Source: Lachnospiraceae bacterium
GTDB taxonomy: Bacteria > Bacillota_A > Clostridia > Lachnospirales > Lachnospiraceae
Assembly (NCBI GenBank): GCA_017516285.1
Contig: JAFXDD010000002.1
Coordinates: 1-62,082 of the forward strand
DNA: 62,082 bases
Reading direction: 5' to 3'
Both the position numbers and the translations under genes were made by a program. The notes under the pieces are model-generated. The model made no database searches. It was given only the letters and a program-made list of their open reading frames with translations, and had not been told where the DNA came from. Below, piece by piece: positions 7,233 to 15,943 of the stretch (the stretch's first letter is position 1; the number at the start of each line of letters is the position of its first letter).

Positions 7233-8813
7233 TTACGCTTTGTTACGTAATTTCAGTACATATAAAGAAACTGCTAACAGGAATGCACCTGCAACTAACG
7301 GAATAAATACGCTCTGGGCAAAGCCTGCAATCACATATGTAATACAAGAAATAACAGCTACCAGCATAGCATATGGAATCTGTGTAGATACATGTGTTAC
7401 ATGGTCGCATTGTGCACCCGCGCTAGCCATAATGGTAGTATCAGAAATCGGTGAGCAATGGTCACCACATACAGAACCGGCCAAACATGCAGCTATTGAA
7501 ATAACCATCATTTCGTAATTGCTTCCTATAAATACATCTACAACGATTGGTATCAGGATAGCAAAGGTACCCCAGGATGTACCGGTTGCAAAAGCTAGTA
7601 TTGCTGCAATTACAAAGATAACAGCCGGTAAGATTAAAATCAGACCTTCTGCTGATCCTTTAATAACACCTGCCACAAATTCTGCTGCACCGAGAGACTT
7701 TGTCATGGCATTTAAACTCCATGCAAGAGTCAAAATCAGAATAGCAGGTCCCATGGCATTAAAGCCTGCCGGAATACTTTCCATACATTTTTTAAAGGAA
7801 AGCGTGCCACGTACTACATAGAAAATGATAGTAATAGCAAGCGCAAAGAAAGAGCCAAATACCAAGCCTAAAGAGGCATCACAATCTGCAAATGCAGTGA
7901 TAAAATCAACGCCTTCAAAGAAACCGCCCGTATAAATCATACCGATAACACAGCACACAATCAGGCAGGCAATCGGAAATACCAAATCAATTACCTTGCC
8001 CTTAGAGTCTTTGCTTAATGATACTACATCCTCATGAACCTTACCATCAGAGAAAATATCTCCTTTTATAGCATTCTCTTCATAACGTTTCATAGGACCG
8101 AAGTCTACTTTGAATGCTATTAAAAGGAACATCATTAAAATAGAAAACAATGCATAGTAGTTGTATGGAATGGACCTGATGAATAAAGTCAGACCATTTT
8201 CTCCCTCTACAAAGCCGGAAACCGCTGCTGCCCAGGATGAAATCGGTGCAATAATACAAATCGGCGCTGCTGTAGAGTCAATCAGGTATGCTAACTTTGC
8301 TCTGGAAACTTTATTCTTGTCTGTTACAGGACGCATAACGCTGCCTACGGTCAAACAATTAAAATAATCATCGATAAAAATCAGTATTCCTAAAAACACA
8401 GTACAAAGCATAGCGCCTGCTCTGGACTTCACGTGCTTGCTCGCCCACTCACCAAAGGCTGCGGAACCGCCTGCCTGATTCATCATCACAACCATAGCTC
8501 CCAAGAACACCAGGAAAATAATGATACCCACGTTCCACGGATCTGTCAGCACCGAAATAACACCATCCACAAATACATGGTTGACCGTGCCTTCAAAGTT
8601 GAAATTAGAATACAATAGCGCACCTGATACCACACCGATAAACAGAGAGCTATACACTTCCTTTGTAATTAATGCCAAAGCAATAGCAAGTATTGGCGGA
8701 ACCAATGACCACCAGGTAGCCTGCACATCCTTACCTGCGGTAAAGTACGCTGCAACACCTACCAGTGCCGCCGCCAAAATAATTGGAATAATCTTTTTTA
8801 GTTTATTCTTCAT
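7233..8813 (-). CDS. nhaC: NhaC-family Na+/H+ antiporter
   Basis: A 526-residue inner-membrane transporter with about 12-13 hydrophobic segments. It should exchange external protons for internal sodium, although some NhaC relatives exchange carboxylates. Diagnostic segments are IDDYFNCLTVGSVMRP (about 145-160), the small-residue-rich FATGTSWGTFAILIP helix and SVCGDHCSPISDTTIMAS near the C-terminus. AGAAGAT precedes the ATG. The roughly 250-base leader contains a folded domain and an intrinsic terminator, so expression is probably controlled by attenuation. Confidence 0.92.
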   Translation of the reverse strand: MKNKLKKIIPIILAAALVGVAAYFTAGKDVQATWWSLVPPILAIALALITKEVYSSLFIGVVSGALLYSNFNFEGTVNHVFVDGVISVLTDPWNVGIIIFLVFLGAMVVMMNQAGGSAAFGEWASKHVKSRAGAMLCTVFLGILIFIDDYFNCLTVGSVMRPVTDKNKVSRAKLAYLIDSTAAPICIIAPISSWAAAVSGFVEGENGLTLFIRSIPYNYYALFSILMMFLLIAFKVDFGPMKRYEENAIKGDIFSDGKVHEDVVSLSKDSKGKVIDLVFPIACLIVCCVIGMIYTGGFFEGVDFITAFADCDASLGLVFGSFFALAITIIFYVVRGTLSFKKCMESIPAGFNAMGPAILILTLAWSLNAMTKSLGAAEFVAGVIKGSAEGLILILPAVIFVIAAILAFATGTSWGTFAILIPIVVDVFIGSNYEMMVISIAACLAGSVCGDHCSPISDTTIMASAGAQCDHVTHVSTQIPYAMLVAVISCITYVIAGFAQSVFIPLVAGAFLLAVSLYVLKLRNKA

Positions 8814-8900
8814 ATCTTCTCCCTCCGGACGCCTTTCGACAAAAACGTCCTGTAAAAAATAAATATTTTATTAATTTTACCACTACTGCGCTCGTTTTTC

Positions 8901-9056
8901 AATAAAAAAATAAAGCAGACTTTAATAAAAAGCCTGCTTCATCTTTATTTTAAAACAAGAAAGGAGAAAAATATATATAAACCTACTAAAAAGTTAGGAT
9001 AATATGTAGTCGAAGCTGTCCCGACGGCAGTGGCCACTATCACCGGGCAACTTCAT
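8901..9056 (-). promoter_or_regulatory. Structured leader of nhaC: aptamer-like domain plus intrinsic terminator
   Basis: On the minus strand, a 43-base hairpin (9012-9054) is closed by GAAGTTG-CCCG against CGGG-A-CAGCTTC, eleven pairs with one bulge, and its loop contains the palindrome AGTGGCCACT. A second hairpin, CCTAACT/AGTAGG, follows (8982-8998); its bases can also pair with the linker CTAC. Then GCAGGCTTT/AAAGTCTGC with a T7-rich tail (8901-8939) forms a terminator about 90 bases before the nhaC start codon. This is the order expected of a riboswitch or protein-controlled attenuator. I could not match it to a named class. Confidence 0.5.
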
Positions 9057-9158
9057 TTGATGTAATTATCATAACTCATATTTGTGACAGGAGTTTGTAC
9101 ATTTTCAAAAAAAATTATAAACTTTCTTAGGAATTTTTTAATACAAAATGAAAAATTA

Positions 9159-10070
9159 TTACTCTGCCTTATTTCTCGCTCTCTTCTCCGGAAGCTCACT
9201 CAAAAAGGCGGCTCCCAAAATCATTACCGCACCAAGAAGTGTCAGGCCGTCCATACCTTCCTTTAATACAATAGCTGACAAAAAGATAGCTACCATTGGG
9301 TCTATGTAACTAAAAATCGCCACCGTCTGAGCTTTTAAAAACGCCATAGAGCCAAAATACAGGGCATAAGACACACCGGTATGTAAAACACCAACCACCA
9401 GCACCAGAAGCACTGTACGAGCCTCCCAGACCGCTGTAGACAGCTCCCCTGTACAAAGTACATACGGCACAAGCACCACCGCCGCACAAATAAGCTGCAC
9501 TATCGTCTTATCATAAGCCGAAATCTCCACAAGCTTCTTATTCATTACAATAACACTGGCATACAAAAATGCCGCACCCAGGCCAAACAACACTCCCTTC
9601 AGCTCGTTAAGCCCAGCAAAGCCGGCATTCAGCACACCGGACACAAACACCATGCCTGTCAGGGCCACCAGCACGCAACCAAGCTTTTTCATACTGATGC
9701 GCTCCTTTAACACCATAGGAGACACCAATATTACAAAAATAGGTGCCAGATAGTAACAAAGGGTAGCCGTTGCCACCGTGGTATACCGATATGCCTCAAA
9801 CAACAAAATCCAGTTAAAGCCGATACATGCGCCTGATGCAATTAATAAAAGCAAATTCTTTTTGATTGCCTCTCCGGACAGTTTCTGTCGTCTTGCAAAA
9901 ATTACTAACAGCAAAAATGCCGCACCGATAAAGCCTCTGGCCATAGCCAGCATCCCCGAAGATAACGGAATATACTTACGGAAAATGCCAATGGTACCAA
10001 AGACAAACATGGAAAATATTAAGGAAAACAGAGCACGTTTCTCTGTAAATTTTGTAGTATTTGAGTTCAT
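9159..10070 (-). CDS. EamA/DMT-family transporter
   Basis: A 303-residue membrane protein with about ten hydrophobic helices in two EamA repeats (about 10-140 and 150-300), the usual architecture of drug/metabolite exporters such as RhaT- or YdcZ-like permeases. The ATG at 10070 is chosen because GGAGG lies 10 bases upstream; the longer reading overlaps the ribosome site. Typical motifs are FSMFVFGTIGIFRKYIPL at the start and GVSYALYFGSMAFLKA in the second repeat. Substrate is unknown; amino-acid or metabolite efflux is usual. Confidence 0.88.
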   Translation of the reverse strand: MNSNTTKFTEKRALFSLIFSMFVFGTIGIFRKYIPLSSGMLAMARGFIGAAFLLLVIFARRQKLSGEAIKKNLLLLIASGACIGFNWILLFEAYRYTTVATATLCYYLAPIFVILVSPMVLKERISMKKLGCVLVALTGMVFVSGVLNAGFAGLNELKGVLFGLGAAFLYASVIVMNKKLVEISAYDKTIVQLICAAVVLVPYVLCTGELSTAVWEARTVLLVLVVGVLHTGVSYALYFGSMAFLKAQTVAIFSYIDPMVAIFLSAIVLKEGMDGLTLLGAVMILGAAFLSELPEKRARNKAE

Positions 10071-10245
10071 AATTTTAATTCCTCCTTCACGCATTCTTCA
10101 ATTTCTTTTGCACACTTTTCACAATTTCTGCCCTTTACGCCGATTATACAATATACACAAAATTTTGTCCAGCTTCCAATAATTTTTCTCATCTTCCCCT
10201 TTATTTTAACATATATTTTCATAAGTAATTTATTAGGATTCAAGT

Positions 10246-11727
10246 ATGATAGAAATCATTGCTCAGATAAATGATACGGCAGACAAAATTGTCTGGGGTA
10301 CTCCTGCCCTGACTCTGCTCATTGGTACAGGCGTGCTTTTAACCTTCCTGACAAAAGGCTTCCAGTTTACACACTTTTTTTATGCTTTGCGTAAGACTGT
10401 GGGAAGTCTGAAAATACGTTCCTCTAAAGCAAGGGACGCTAAATCCATTTCTCAATTTCAGGCTTTATGTACCGCCCTTTCTGCCACCATTGGTACCGGC
10501 AATATTTCCGGTATAGCCTATGCCATTACCATAGGTGGTCCGGGGGCTATTTTCTGGATGTGGATAGCCACTCTGGTCGGTATGATTACCTCCTTTGCCG
10601 AAAAAATCCTGGGTATTTACTTCCGCCGCAGAAATGCCGAAGGGGAATGGTGTGGTGGTGCTATGTATTATCTGGAATATGGATTAGGGGGCAAAAGAGG
10701 CTGCAAATCCTTAGGCAGAGTGCTGGCATTATTATTTGCGCTTTTTACTATGCTGGCTTCCTTTGGCATCGGAAATTTAAGCCAGATTGCTTCTATCCGG
10801 GAGAGTATTTTCAGTTTCACTTCTTTTACCGGCAATCTGAAGGTTGACAGCTTTATTCTGGGTGTTGTAGTGGCCGTCGCTGCTGCCTTTGTAATCCTGG
10901 GAGGATTAACCCGCATTGCCAAAGCCAATGAAACTTTAGTGCCTTTTATGGCCGGCTTTTATATACTAGGTGCAGTAATCATCATTGCCTCCCACGGAGA
11001 ACTGATTATTCCTGCTTTTGCTTCTATTTTGAGGCATGCCTTTTCTCTGCAGGCAGCAGTCGGTGGCACCGGCGGTTTCCTCTTAAAACAGGCTATTACC
11101 TGCGGCTTTAAGCGAGGGGTATTCTCTAACGAAGCCGGCATGGGCTCTTCCGTCATTGTTCATGCTACCGCTGATGTGAGAGAACCTGTAGAACAGGGAC
11201 TGTGGGGAATTTTTGAAGTGTTTTTTGATACGATTTTAATTTGTACCCTGACAGCCCTGGTCATCTTGACAAGTGGGCTGGTAGATCTGAATACCGGTCG
11301 TGCCCTAACAGAAAGTACCAGCCTCTCCTTAGCCACAGAAGCCTTTTGCAGCTCCTTTGGCCTTGCAGGCGGTATCTTTATGGCTGCTGCTGTGACACTT
11401 TTTGCTTTTGCTACCGTTCTCGGCTGGAACTTTTATGGCGCCAAGGCCTGCGAATACCTTTTGGGAGCCAAAGCAGTTACTCTTTACAAATACATATATA
11501 TTGCAGTAATTTTACTGGGCTGCACCCTGAACGTGGACTTGATTATTGCGCTCTCCGATACCTTTAACGGCCTTATGGCTATCCCCAACCTGATTGGCGT
11601 GCTAAGCCTGACCGGTACTGTGATGGCCGTTTTAAATAATTATAAACGGAGGGTGTTTAAGGGGGAGAAGGTTAAACCAATGCTGTCTTGTTTTCCGGAG
11701 ATAGAGAAGGAACTGCTGAGGAAGTAG
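10246..11727 (+). CDS. Sodium:alanine symporter (AGCS family)
   Basis: A 493-residue membrane protein importing alanine or glycine with sodium. It shows the family landmarks SQFQALCTALSATIGTGNISGIAYAI (about 65-90, mostly the Na+/substrate core), a KRGVFSNEAGMGSS block (about 292-305) and HATADVREPVEQGLWGIFEVFFDT. AGGATT precedes the ATG. It is divergent from the EamA gene. With nhaC upstream, the region holds two sodium-coupled transporters. Confidence 0.94.
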   Translation: MIEIIAQINDTADKIVWGTPALTLLIGTGVLLTFLTKGFQFTHFFYALRKTVGSLKIRSSKARDAKSISQFQALCTALSATIGTGNISGIAYAITIGGPGAIFWMWIATLVGMITSFAEKILGIYFRRRNAEGEWCGGAMYYLEYGLGGKRGCKSLGRVLALLFALFTMLASFGIGNLSQIASIRESIFSFTSFTGNLKVDSFILGVVVAVAAAFVILGGLTRIAKANETLVPFMAGFYILGAVIIIASHGELIIPAFASILRHAFSLQAAVGGTGGFLLKQAITCGFKRGVFSNEAGMGSSVIVHATADVREPVEQGLWGIFEVFFDTILICTLTALVILTSGLVDLNTGRALTESTSLSLATEAFCSSFGLAGGIFMAAAVTLFAFATVLGWNFYGAKACEYLLGAKAVTLYKYIYIAVILLGCTLNVDLIIALSDTFNGLMAIPNLIGVLSLTGTVMAVLNNYKRRVFKGEKVKPMLSCFPEIEKELLRK

Positions 11728-11730
11728 AAT

Positions 11731-11752
11731 GGGGATGCCGTAATGGCACCCC
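11731..11752. terminator. Hairpin between convergent genes
   Basis: GGGG-GCC/GGC-CCCC with loop GTAAT directly after the symporter stop codon. The tail is only moderately T-rich. Confidence 0.45.
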
Positions 11753-11759
11753 ATCGTTA

Positions 11760-12062
11760 TTATTTCATTAATTTTTGCATGGTATCCACCAGCTCATCCA
11801 CAGTGTCGTTTTTGCCATTTAAAATATCCTGTGTAACACAGTTTTTGATATGGCCGGACAGGAGCACCTTGTTAAAGCTGTTGAGAGCTGCACTGACTGC
11901 TGATACCTGTATCAATACATCTGTACAGTATGCTTCCTTTTCGATCATGCCTCGAATACCGCGCACCTGCCCTTCAATACGGCTCAGACGATTTATTAAA
12001 TCCCTGCATTCTCTTGGCGAACGCTCTTCCACTCTGTGTACATTTAACGCTGCGTTATTCAT
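11760..12062 (-). CDS. CsoR-type copper-sensing repressor
   Basis: A 100-residue DUF156/CsoR-RcnR-family DNA-binding protein. The ligand set Cys46-x24-His71-x3-Cys75 matches the Cu(I) site of CsoR exactly in spacing, and LINRLSRIEGQVRGIRGMIE is the basic helix that binds DNA. The start at 12062 has GAGGTG upstream; the longer reading runs into the SGNH gene. It begins within three bases of the stop codon of the surface-protein gene, so the two are probably co-transcribed. No copper ATPase or chaperone gene is nearby, so its targets must lie elsewhere, or it senses another ligand such as persulfide. Confidence 0.88.
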   Translation of the reverse strand: MNNAALNVHRVEERSPRECRDLINRLSRIEGQVRGIRGMIEKEAYCTDVLIQVSAVSAALNSFNKVLLSGHIKNCVTQDILNGKNDTVDELVDTMQKLMK

Positions 12063-12064
12063 TG

Positions 12065-15000
12065 TTATTTTTTCACCTCTTCCTTTCCATAATGCCTTAC
12101 AACATAGCCTCCTACTACTAATAATAACATACTGCAAAGCAACATGAGGACGATATATCGTCCAAAATGTAAATTGTCGCCTGCATCCACGGTTGACGAC
12201 ACTTCAATTGTTGGGCTAGGTTCTATGGTTGGATGAGGTTCCACTGTTGGCATTGGTTCTACCGTTGGTGTCGGCTCTACCGTTGGCGTTGGCTCTACCG
12301 TTGGCATTGGCTCTACCGTTGGTGTCGGCTTTACCGTTGGCGTTGGCTTTACCGTTGGCGTTGGCTCTACCGTTGGTGTTGGCTCTACCGTTGGCGTTGG
12401 CTCTACCGTTGGCATTGGCTCTACCGTTGGCGTTGGCTCTACCGTTGGTGTCGGCTTTACCGTTGGTGTCGGCTTTATTATCGTTTCTTCTGCTCGCCAC
12501 AGGTGTTCCGTGGAAACCCTCTCATCCTCTACACACAATTCAAATTGTATGCTCATTGCCACATTTACACTACGTGGTCCCTCTGCAACACATACCATCG
12601 TTTGGGAAGCTTCTTCCTCTAAAACCTCAGAAGTTAAAAGGTATGCCTGCTTACCCAAATTCTGCCAGCCACTCATGACAAAGTTAATACTCTCAACTCC
12701 TTCTTGTAAGCAAATATTTGAAAATGTATATCTGCCGCTTTCATCCGGAGCTATTAATACTTCTCCTTCTTTTTGCTCACCTGAAATGCGTCCGACTGCC
12801 ATAACATTTCCCTGAGAATCTCTTATCTCTAAAACCAAACTATCACCATTTCCTGTTCTAGGCTGCACCTTTAATGCAAACGAGATATCCGCATAATATG
12901 CATCATTAGAATCATCTCTGTCAAGATTATTGGAATGTTCTTGAGGTTTCCCTGTTATTTTAAGGGAAATTCCATCCAGAAAATTTTTCTCGTTGATAAT
13001 TGTATTTTGCGGTGTTTTATCTGCTTCCCCTATCACTGTTGGTTCCAGAGAAATAAGATAATGATATAATTTCATAATCAACGCTGCACTAAACTCATCG
13101 GCAACCTTAGACGGAGCACTTGCTTTATTTGTATAGTAGGCATTAACAAATTCCTTTTCTTCCATCTCATTACTGAACGTCCAGATTGCGTACTGAGTTG
13201 CTGTCATTGCAATGCCATCTGTCATGCCATTGATTTCTTTGTCAGAGAACCGCCCGGATTGTTGCATCATCTGCTTCACAGCGTCCAAACTGCCAAAGCC
13301 GGAAGTTGTACCCCAATATCCATCAAGAGCAACCGTATGTATCATCTGAGCTGCACTATTACTGTAATATGAAGCATCGCTTACGTTCTCTATATAATAG
13401 CTATATCCTTTTTCGGCATTTGTTACCTGGTCGGCGCAGTATGCAGTAAGCACCTGCCCATTTGCATCTGAGAGGGTAAATTGCTGAATACTGTCATATC
13501 TTGCCGGAAATGTACCCTCCACCGTTTTATCAGCAAAATGCAATCTGGGTACTACAAGGTTTCTATTTATGAATATAGTATGATCCGCCCAAACATAAAG
13601 TCCTGCACCGTTCTCATCAGAATAAATTGGCTTTTCGTCCGGACAGGCATTCAAATCAGGCTTATAGCTGGCATGCGCAGCCCAGAAGGTGCTAAATTTA
13701 TCGGAACCAATATATACATATTCATAACCGTCGGAAATTGCCGGCACTTCATCCGCATTCTGTGGAATTTGTATCGGTGTCACACCGCTTACAATCAGGT
13801 CTTTATCTTCATATGCACCAGTCTTGTTGTATACGTAAGTCATTTCATCATTGCAGCTTGCACCTATTGCCTGCGTAACAGTAACGGCCTGCGTATCAAT
13901 GCTCAGCATACCCTGTTCTGTAACTTCGGTTATCGTATAATCATAGATACCATCTTTGTCGTTTGCTTTGAAATCGCCTTCTTTTTCCCAAACACCGTTT
14001 TCTCTGCCAAAGGTAATATTTAGGGTTTCGTCGTCCTCAGCATTTAACGGAATGTCAACCGCTAAAATCGGTGCCAGGTTTTCGGCTCTTTTCTCAGAAC
14101 CTCCTTCGGCAAGATAGGTTCCATCCTTGTTAGTGGATGTATAATTTTCGCTAAACACGACAGTCTGATTTGTGGATGTTACTGAAGTACTACTGTAATC
14201 TACAAGCATACCGCTTGGGGTAATATAATCCTTTGCGTTGCGGAGAATGGTAGTGCCGTATTCATCCATATTTTTCGTTACATCTACGTTTATATTTTCC
14301 TTTTTACCGGCGGTTGTTTCCATTTGAACATTATATTCACTGTTTTCAAGTACTGTCTTCACAAAGCAGTCCGTAATCACATCAAACCCTAACGCATTTG
14401 GATGTGGGTCTCCATTGAAATACGTCTTAAAAGTATCCCAATCCTCCTGCGTAGAAACACCGTCACCGTCAGAATCCGGTTTAAATGCTTCAAAATTTTC
14501 AACCACAATAGCATCGTAGTATTCCGCGACACCCTTAATCATTTCATTAAAGGGATATACTGCCGCAAGCCGCTTGTTGCCGGTGGACAATTCCCCTCCT
14601 GAATTCGGTACAACGGTAAAGCAGTATACCTCTGCGTTGGGATAGGTCGTCATAATTTTGTGTAACATAATACAGTATGCATCAGCCACAGTCACAGGCT
14701 CCCCATAGGTATATGTACCATCTGGATTCTTAACAATCAACGTATCAAAATCAACATCCTCCACAGAGCCAAATTGGGCGACAATCCCCTTTCCGACATC
14801 AGCCGAACCGATATAAATGGCAATGATATCCGGATCATGTTCCTCCGTCCCAAGATAGTATGGTCGGCTTTTGTATGCAAGCATTTCCTGCAGATACTGC
14901 TGCCACTCAAGATTATTCGGATAAGAGGCGTACAGCAAACCGGTTGAATTTCCTGCATTACTCACAAGAATTTCCGCACCTAATTCCTGCGCCGCCTGGT

Positions 15001-15313
15001 GCCACCATGTATCGTCTACCAGCAGCTCCGTGTTGTGAAAATCACCGCCCACGGGACCATAATATGCTTCACCATACCTGTATGTACACTCTTCACTTGT
15101 TATTGGTCTTACGTCACTCCATCCTGTATAAGTGGAAATACTATCACCAATAACAGAAATATACTTTCCGGACAAAGGCTTCGCTTCGGAAGCCACAGTA
15201 TGATTCGCTGTAATAACCTCCGACTGAAATAAGCCAAGTAGTACTACCAGTACAATTACCGCTTTTACCAATGTCAAAGCAAATGAATTCCAACCTTTTT
15301 CAAACTTTTTCAT
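12065..15313 (-). CDS. Surface protein: SGNH hydrolase joined to a thioester adhesin domain
   Basis: 1082 residues. A signal/membrane segment occupies about 12-32. Residues 48-320 form an SGNH/GDSL hydrolase with GDS (Ser58), GNS (Asn122) and a C-terminal block GDPHPN whose Asp302-x-His304 spacing is shorter than the usual DxxH. A beta-rich region follows. Residues about 610-760 carry YCAD (Cys626) and TQYAIW (Gln707), the paired motifs of Cys-Gln internal thioester domains in Gram-positive adhesins. Residues about 945-1035 are hexapeptide TPTVEP-type repeats, then a transmembrane helix (about 1050-1070) and a KEEVKK tail, without LPxTG. It may bind host or polymer amines covalently and de-esterify a glycan. 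GGGGGAG precedes the ATG. The XRE gene is divergent. Confidence 0.85.
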   Translation of the reverse strand: MKKFEKGWNSFALTLVKAVIVLVVLLGLFQSEVITANHTVASEAKPLSGKYISVIGDSISTYTGWSDVRPITSEECTYRYGEAYYGPVGGDFHNTELLVDDTWWHQAAQELGAEILVSNAGNSTGLLYASYPNNLEWQQYLQEMLAYKSRPYYLGTEEHDPDIIAIYIGSADVGKGIVAQFGSVEDVDFDTLIVKNPDGTYTYGEPVTVADAYCIMLHKIMTTYPNAEVYCFTVVPNSGGELSTGNKRLAAVYPFNEMIKGVAEYYDAIVVENFEAFKPDSDGDGVSTQEDWDTFKTYFNGDPHPNALGFDVITDCFVKTVLENSEYNVQMETTAGKKENINVDVTKNMDEYGTTILRNAKDYITPSGMLVDYSSTSVTSTNQTVVFSENYTSTNKDGTYLAEGGSEKRAENLAPILAVDIPLNAEDDETLNITFGRENGVWEKEGDFKANDKDGIYDYTITEVTEQGMLSIDTQAVTVTQAIGASCNDEMTYVYNKTGAYEDKDLIVSGVTPIQIPQNADEVPAISDGYEYVYIGSDKFSTFWAAHASYKPDLNACPDEKPIYSDENGAGLYVWADHTIFINRNLVVPRLHFADKTVEGTFPARYDSIQQFTLSDANGQVLTAYCADQVTNAEKGYSYYIENVSDASYYSNSAAQMIHTVALDGYWGTTSGFGSLDAVKQMMQQSGRFSDKEINGMTDGIAMTATQYAIWTFSNEMEEKEFVNAYYTNKASAPSKVADEFSAALIMKLYHYLISLEPTVIGEADKTPQNTIINEKNFLDGISLKITGKPQEHSNNLDRDDSNDAYYADISFALKVQPRTGNGDSLVLEIRDSQGNVMAVGRISGEQKEGEVLIAPDESGRYTFSNICLQEGVESINFVMSGWQNLGKQAYLLTSEVLEEEASQTMVCVAEGPRSVNVAMSIQFELCVEDERVSTEHLWRAEETIIKPTPTVKPTPTVEPTPTVEPMPTVEPTPTVEPTPTVEPTPTVKPTPTVKPTPTVEPMPTVEPTPTVEPTPTVEPMPTVEPHPTIEPSPTIEVSSTVDAGDNLHFGRYIVLMLLCSMLLLVVGGYVVRHYGKEEVKK
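12237..12470. repeat. Tandem repeat: 13 units of 18 bp in the surface-protein gene
   Basis: Thirteen contiguous 18-base units of GGCTCTACCGTTGGCGTT or close variants, with a degenerate fourteenth at 12219-12236. They encode the hexapeptide stalk TPTVEP/TPTVKP/MPTVEP on the minus strand. The repeat unit is a multiple of three, so alternative frames also stay open; the antisense ORFs here are by-products. Copy number is likely to vary between strains by slippage. Confidence 0.95.
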
Positions 15314-15457
15314 TTGTCTCTCCCCCTGTTTTATATTTTTTTGACATTATATCACTTTTGTGTTGCATTTGCAATATGCTAGTTTGCAAATATATAATTA
15401 AGCATTGTTTATTTGGGGAATTCTAGTTTGTAGACTGTACTTATGGAGGTGAGTTTT

Positions 15458-15691
15458 ATGAACGAACGGAGACGGCAGCAATATAAGATGATTGGTCTGA
15501 ACATTGCATACTACCGCAAACTCAAAGGGATTACTCAAATGAAACTGGCTGAGCAGGTAAATATCAGCCGCACGCATATGAGTAATATTGAAGCGCCCAA
15601 TATGCCTACATCTATTTCCCTGGATGCACTGCTTGACATTGCCGATGCATTGGATATTCCTGCTTCTAATCTTCTGTATTTTGACCGGTAA
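15458..15691 (+). CDS. XRE-family HTH regulator
   Basis: A 77-residue Cro/CI-type DNA-binding protein. The five-helix HTH spans about 8-70, with the recognition segment QVNISRTHMSNIE and the stabilising LDALLDIADALDIPASNLL. The second ATG (15458) is the start, since GGAGGTGA lies 5-8 bases before it and overlaps the upstream in-frame ATG. It is divergent from the SGNH-thioester gene and is the obvious candidate to control it. The shared intergenic region contains TTTGCAA twice (about 15369 and 15384) and the repeated word CTAGTTTG, which could be operators. Confidence 0.88.
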   Translation: MNERRRQQYKMIGLNIAYYRKLKGITQMKLAEQVNISRTHMSNIEAPNMPTSISLDALLDIADALDIPASNLLYFDR

Positions 15692-15693
15692 TA

Positions 15694-15723
15694 GCCATTG
15701 CTATGCTATACACAAGCAATGGC
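15694..15723 (+). terminator. Hairpin after the XRE gene
   Basis: GCCATTGCT/AGCAATGGC, a perfect 9-bp stem with a 12-base loop starting 2 bases past the stop codon. The T-run is weak. The remaining 220 bases before the Rpn gene's stop show nothing else I can support. Confidence 0.5.
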
Positions 15724-15943
15724 GTATTAGGGGATTTTTACATCAATGCATTACAGATGTATTGTTTTTGTTCGTCCGTGTACTCATATCGTAGTGTTTT
15801 ATTACTTTTGTCAAACAAAAAAAGAGCCGATATTTCCATATCAGCACTTAAAATTTTCCAATCTCTTGATTTTGGTAATTTGAGCCAAAAAAAAGACACC
15901 GTGCACGATGCACGATGACTTCTTTCACATTTCGTCTGTTCTC

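Noticed and set aside
12237..12470. Possible CRISPR array
   Set aside because: Repeats are directly contiguous with no spacers and lie inside a coding region.
12216..12678. Long ORFs in other frames over the 18-bp repeat (94, 129 and 149 codons)
   Set aside because: They exist only because the repeat length is a multiple of three and lacks stop codons; the minus-strand surface protein explains the region.
13481..14023. 180-codon plus-strand ORF
   Set aside because: Antisense to the SGNH-thioester gene; amino-acid content is Ile/Phe/Cys-rich nonsense.
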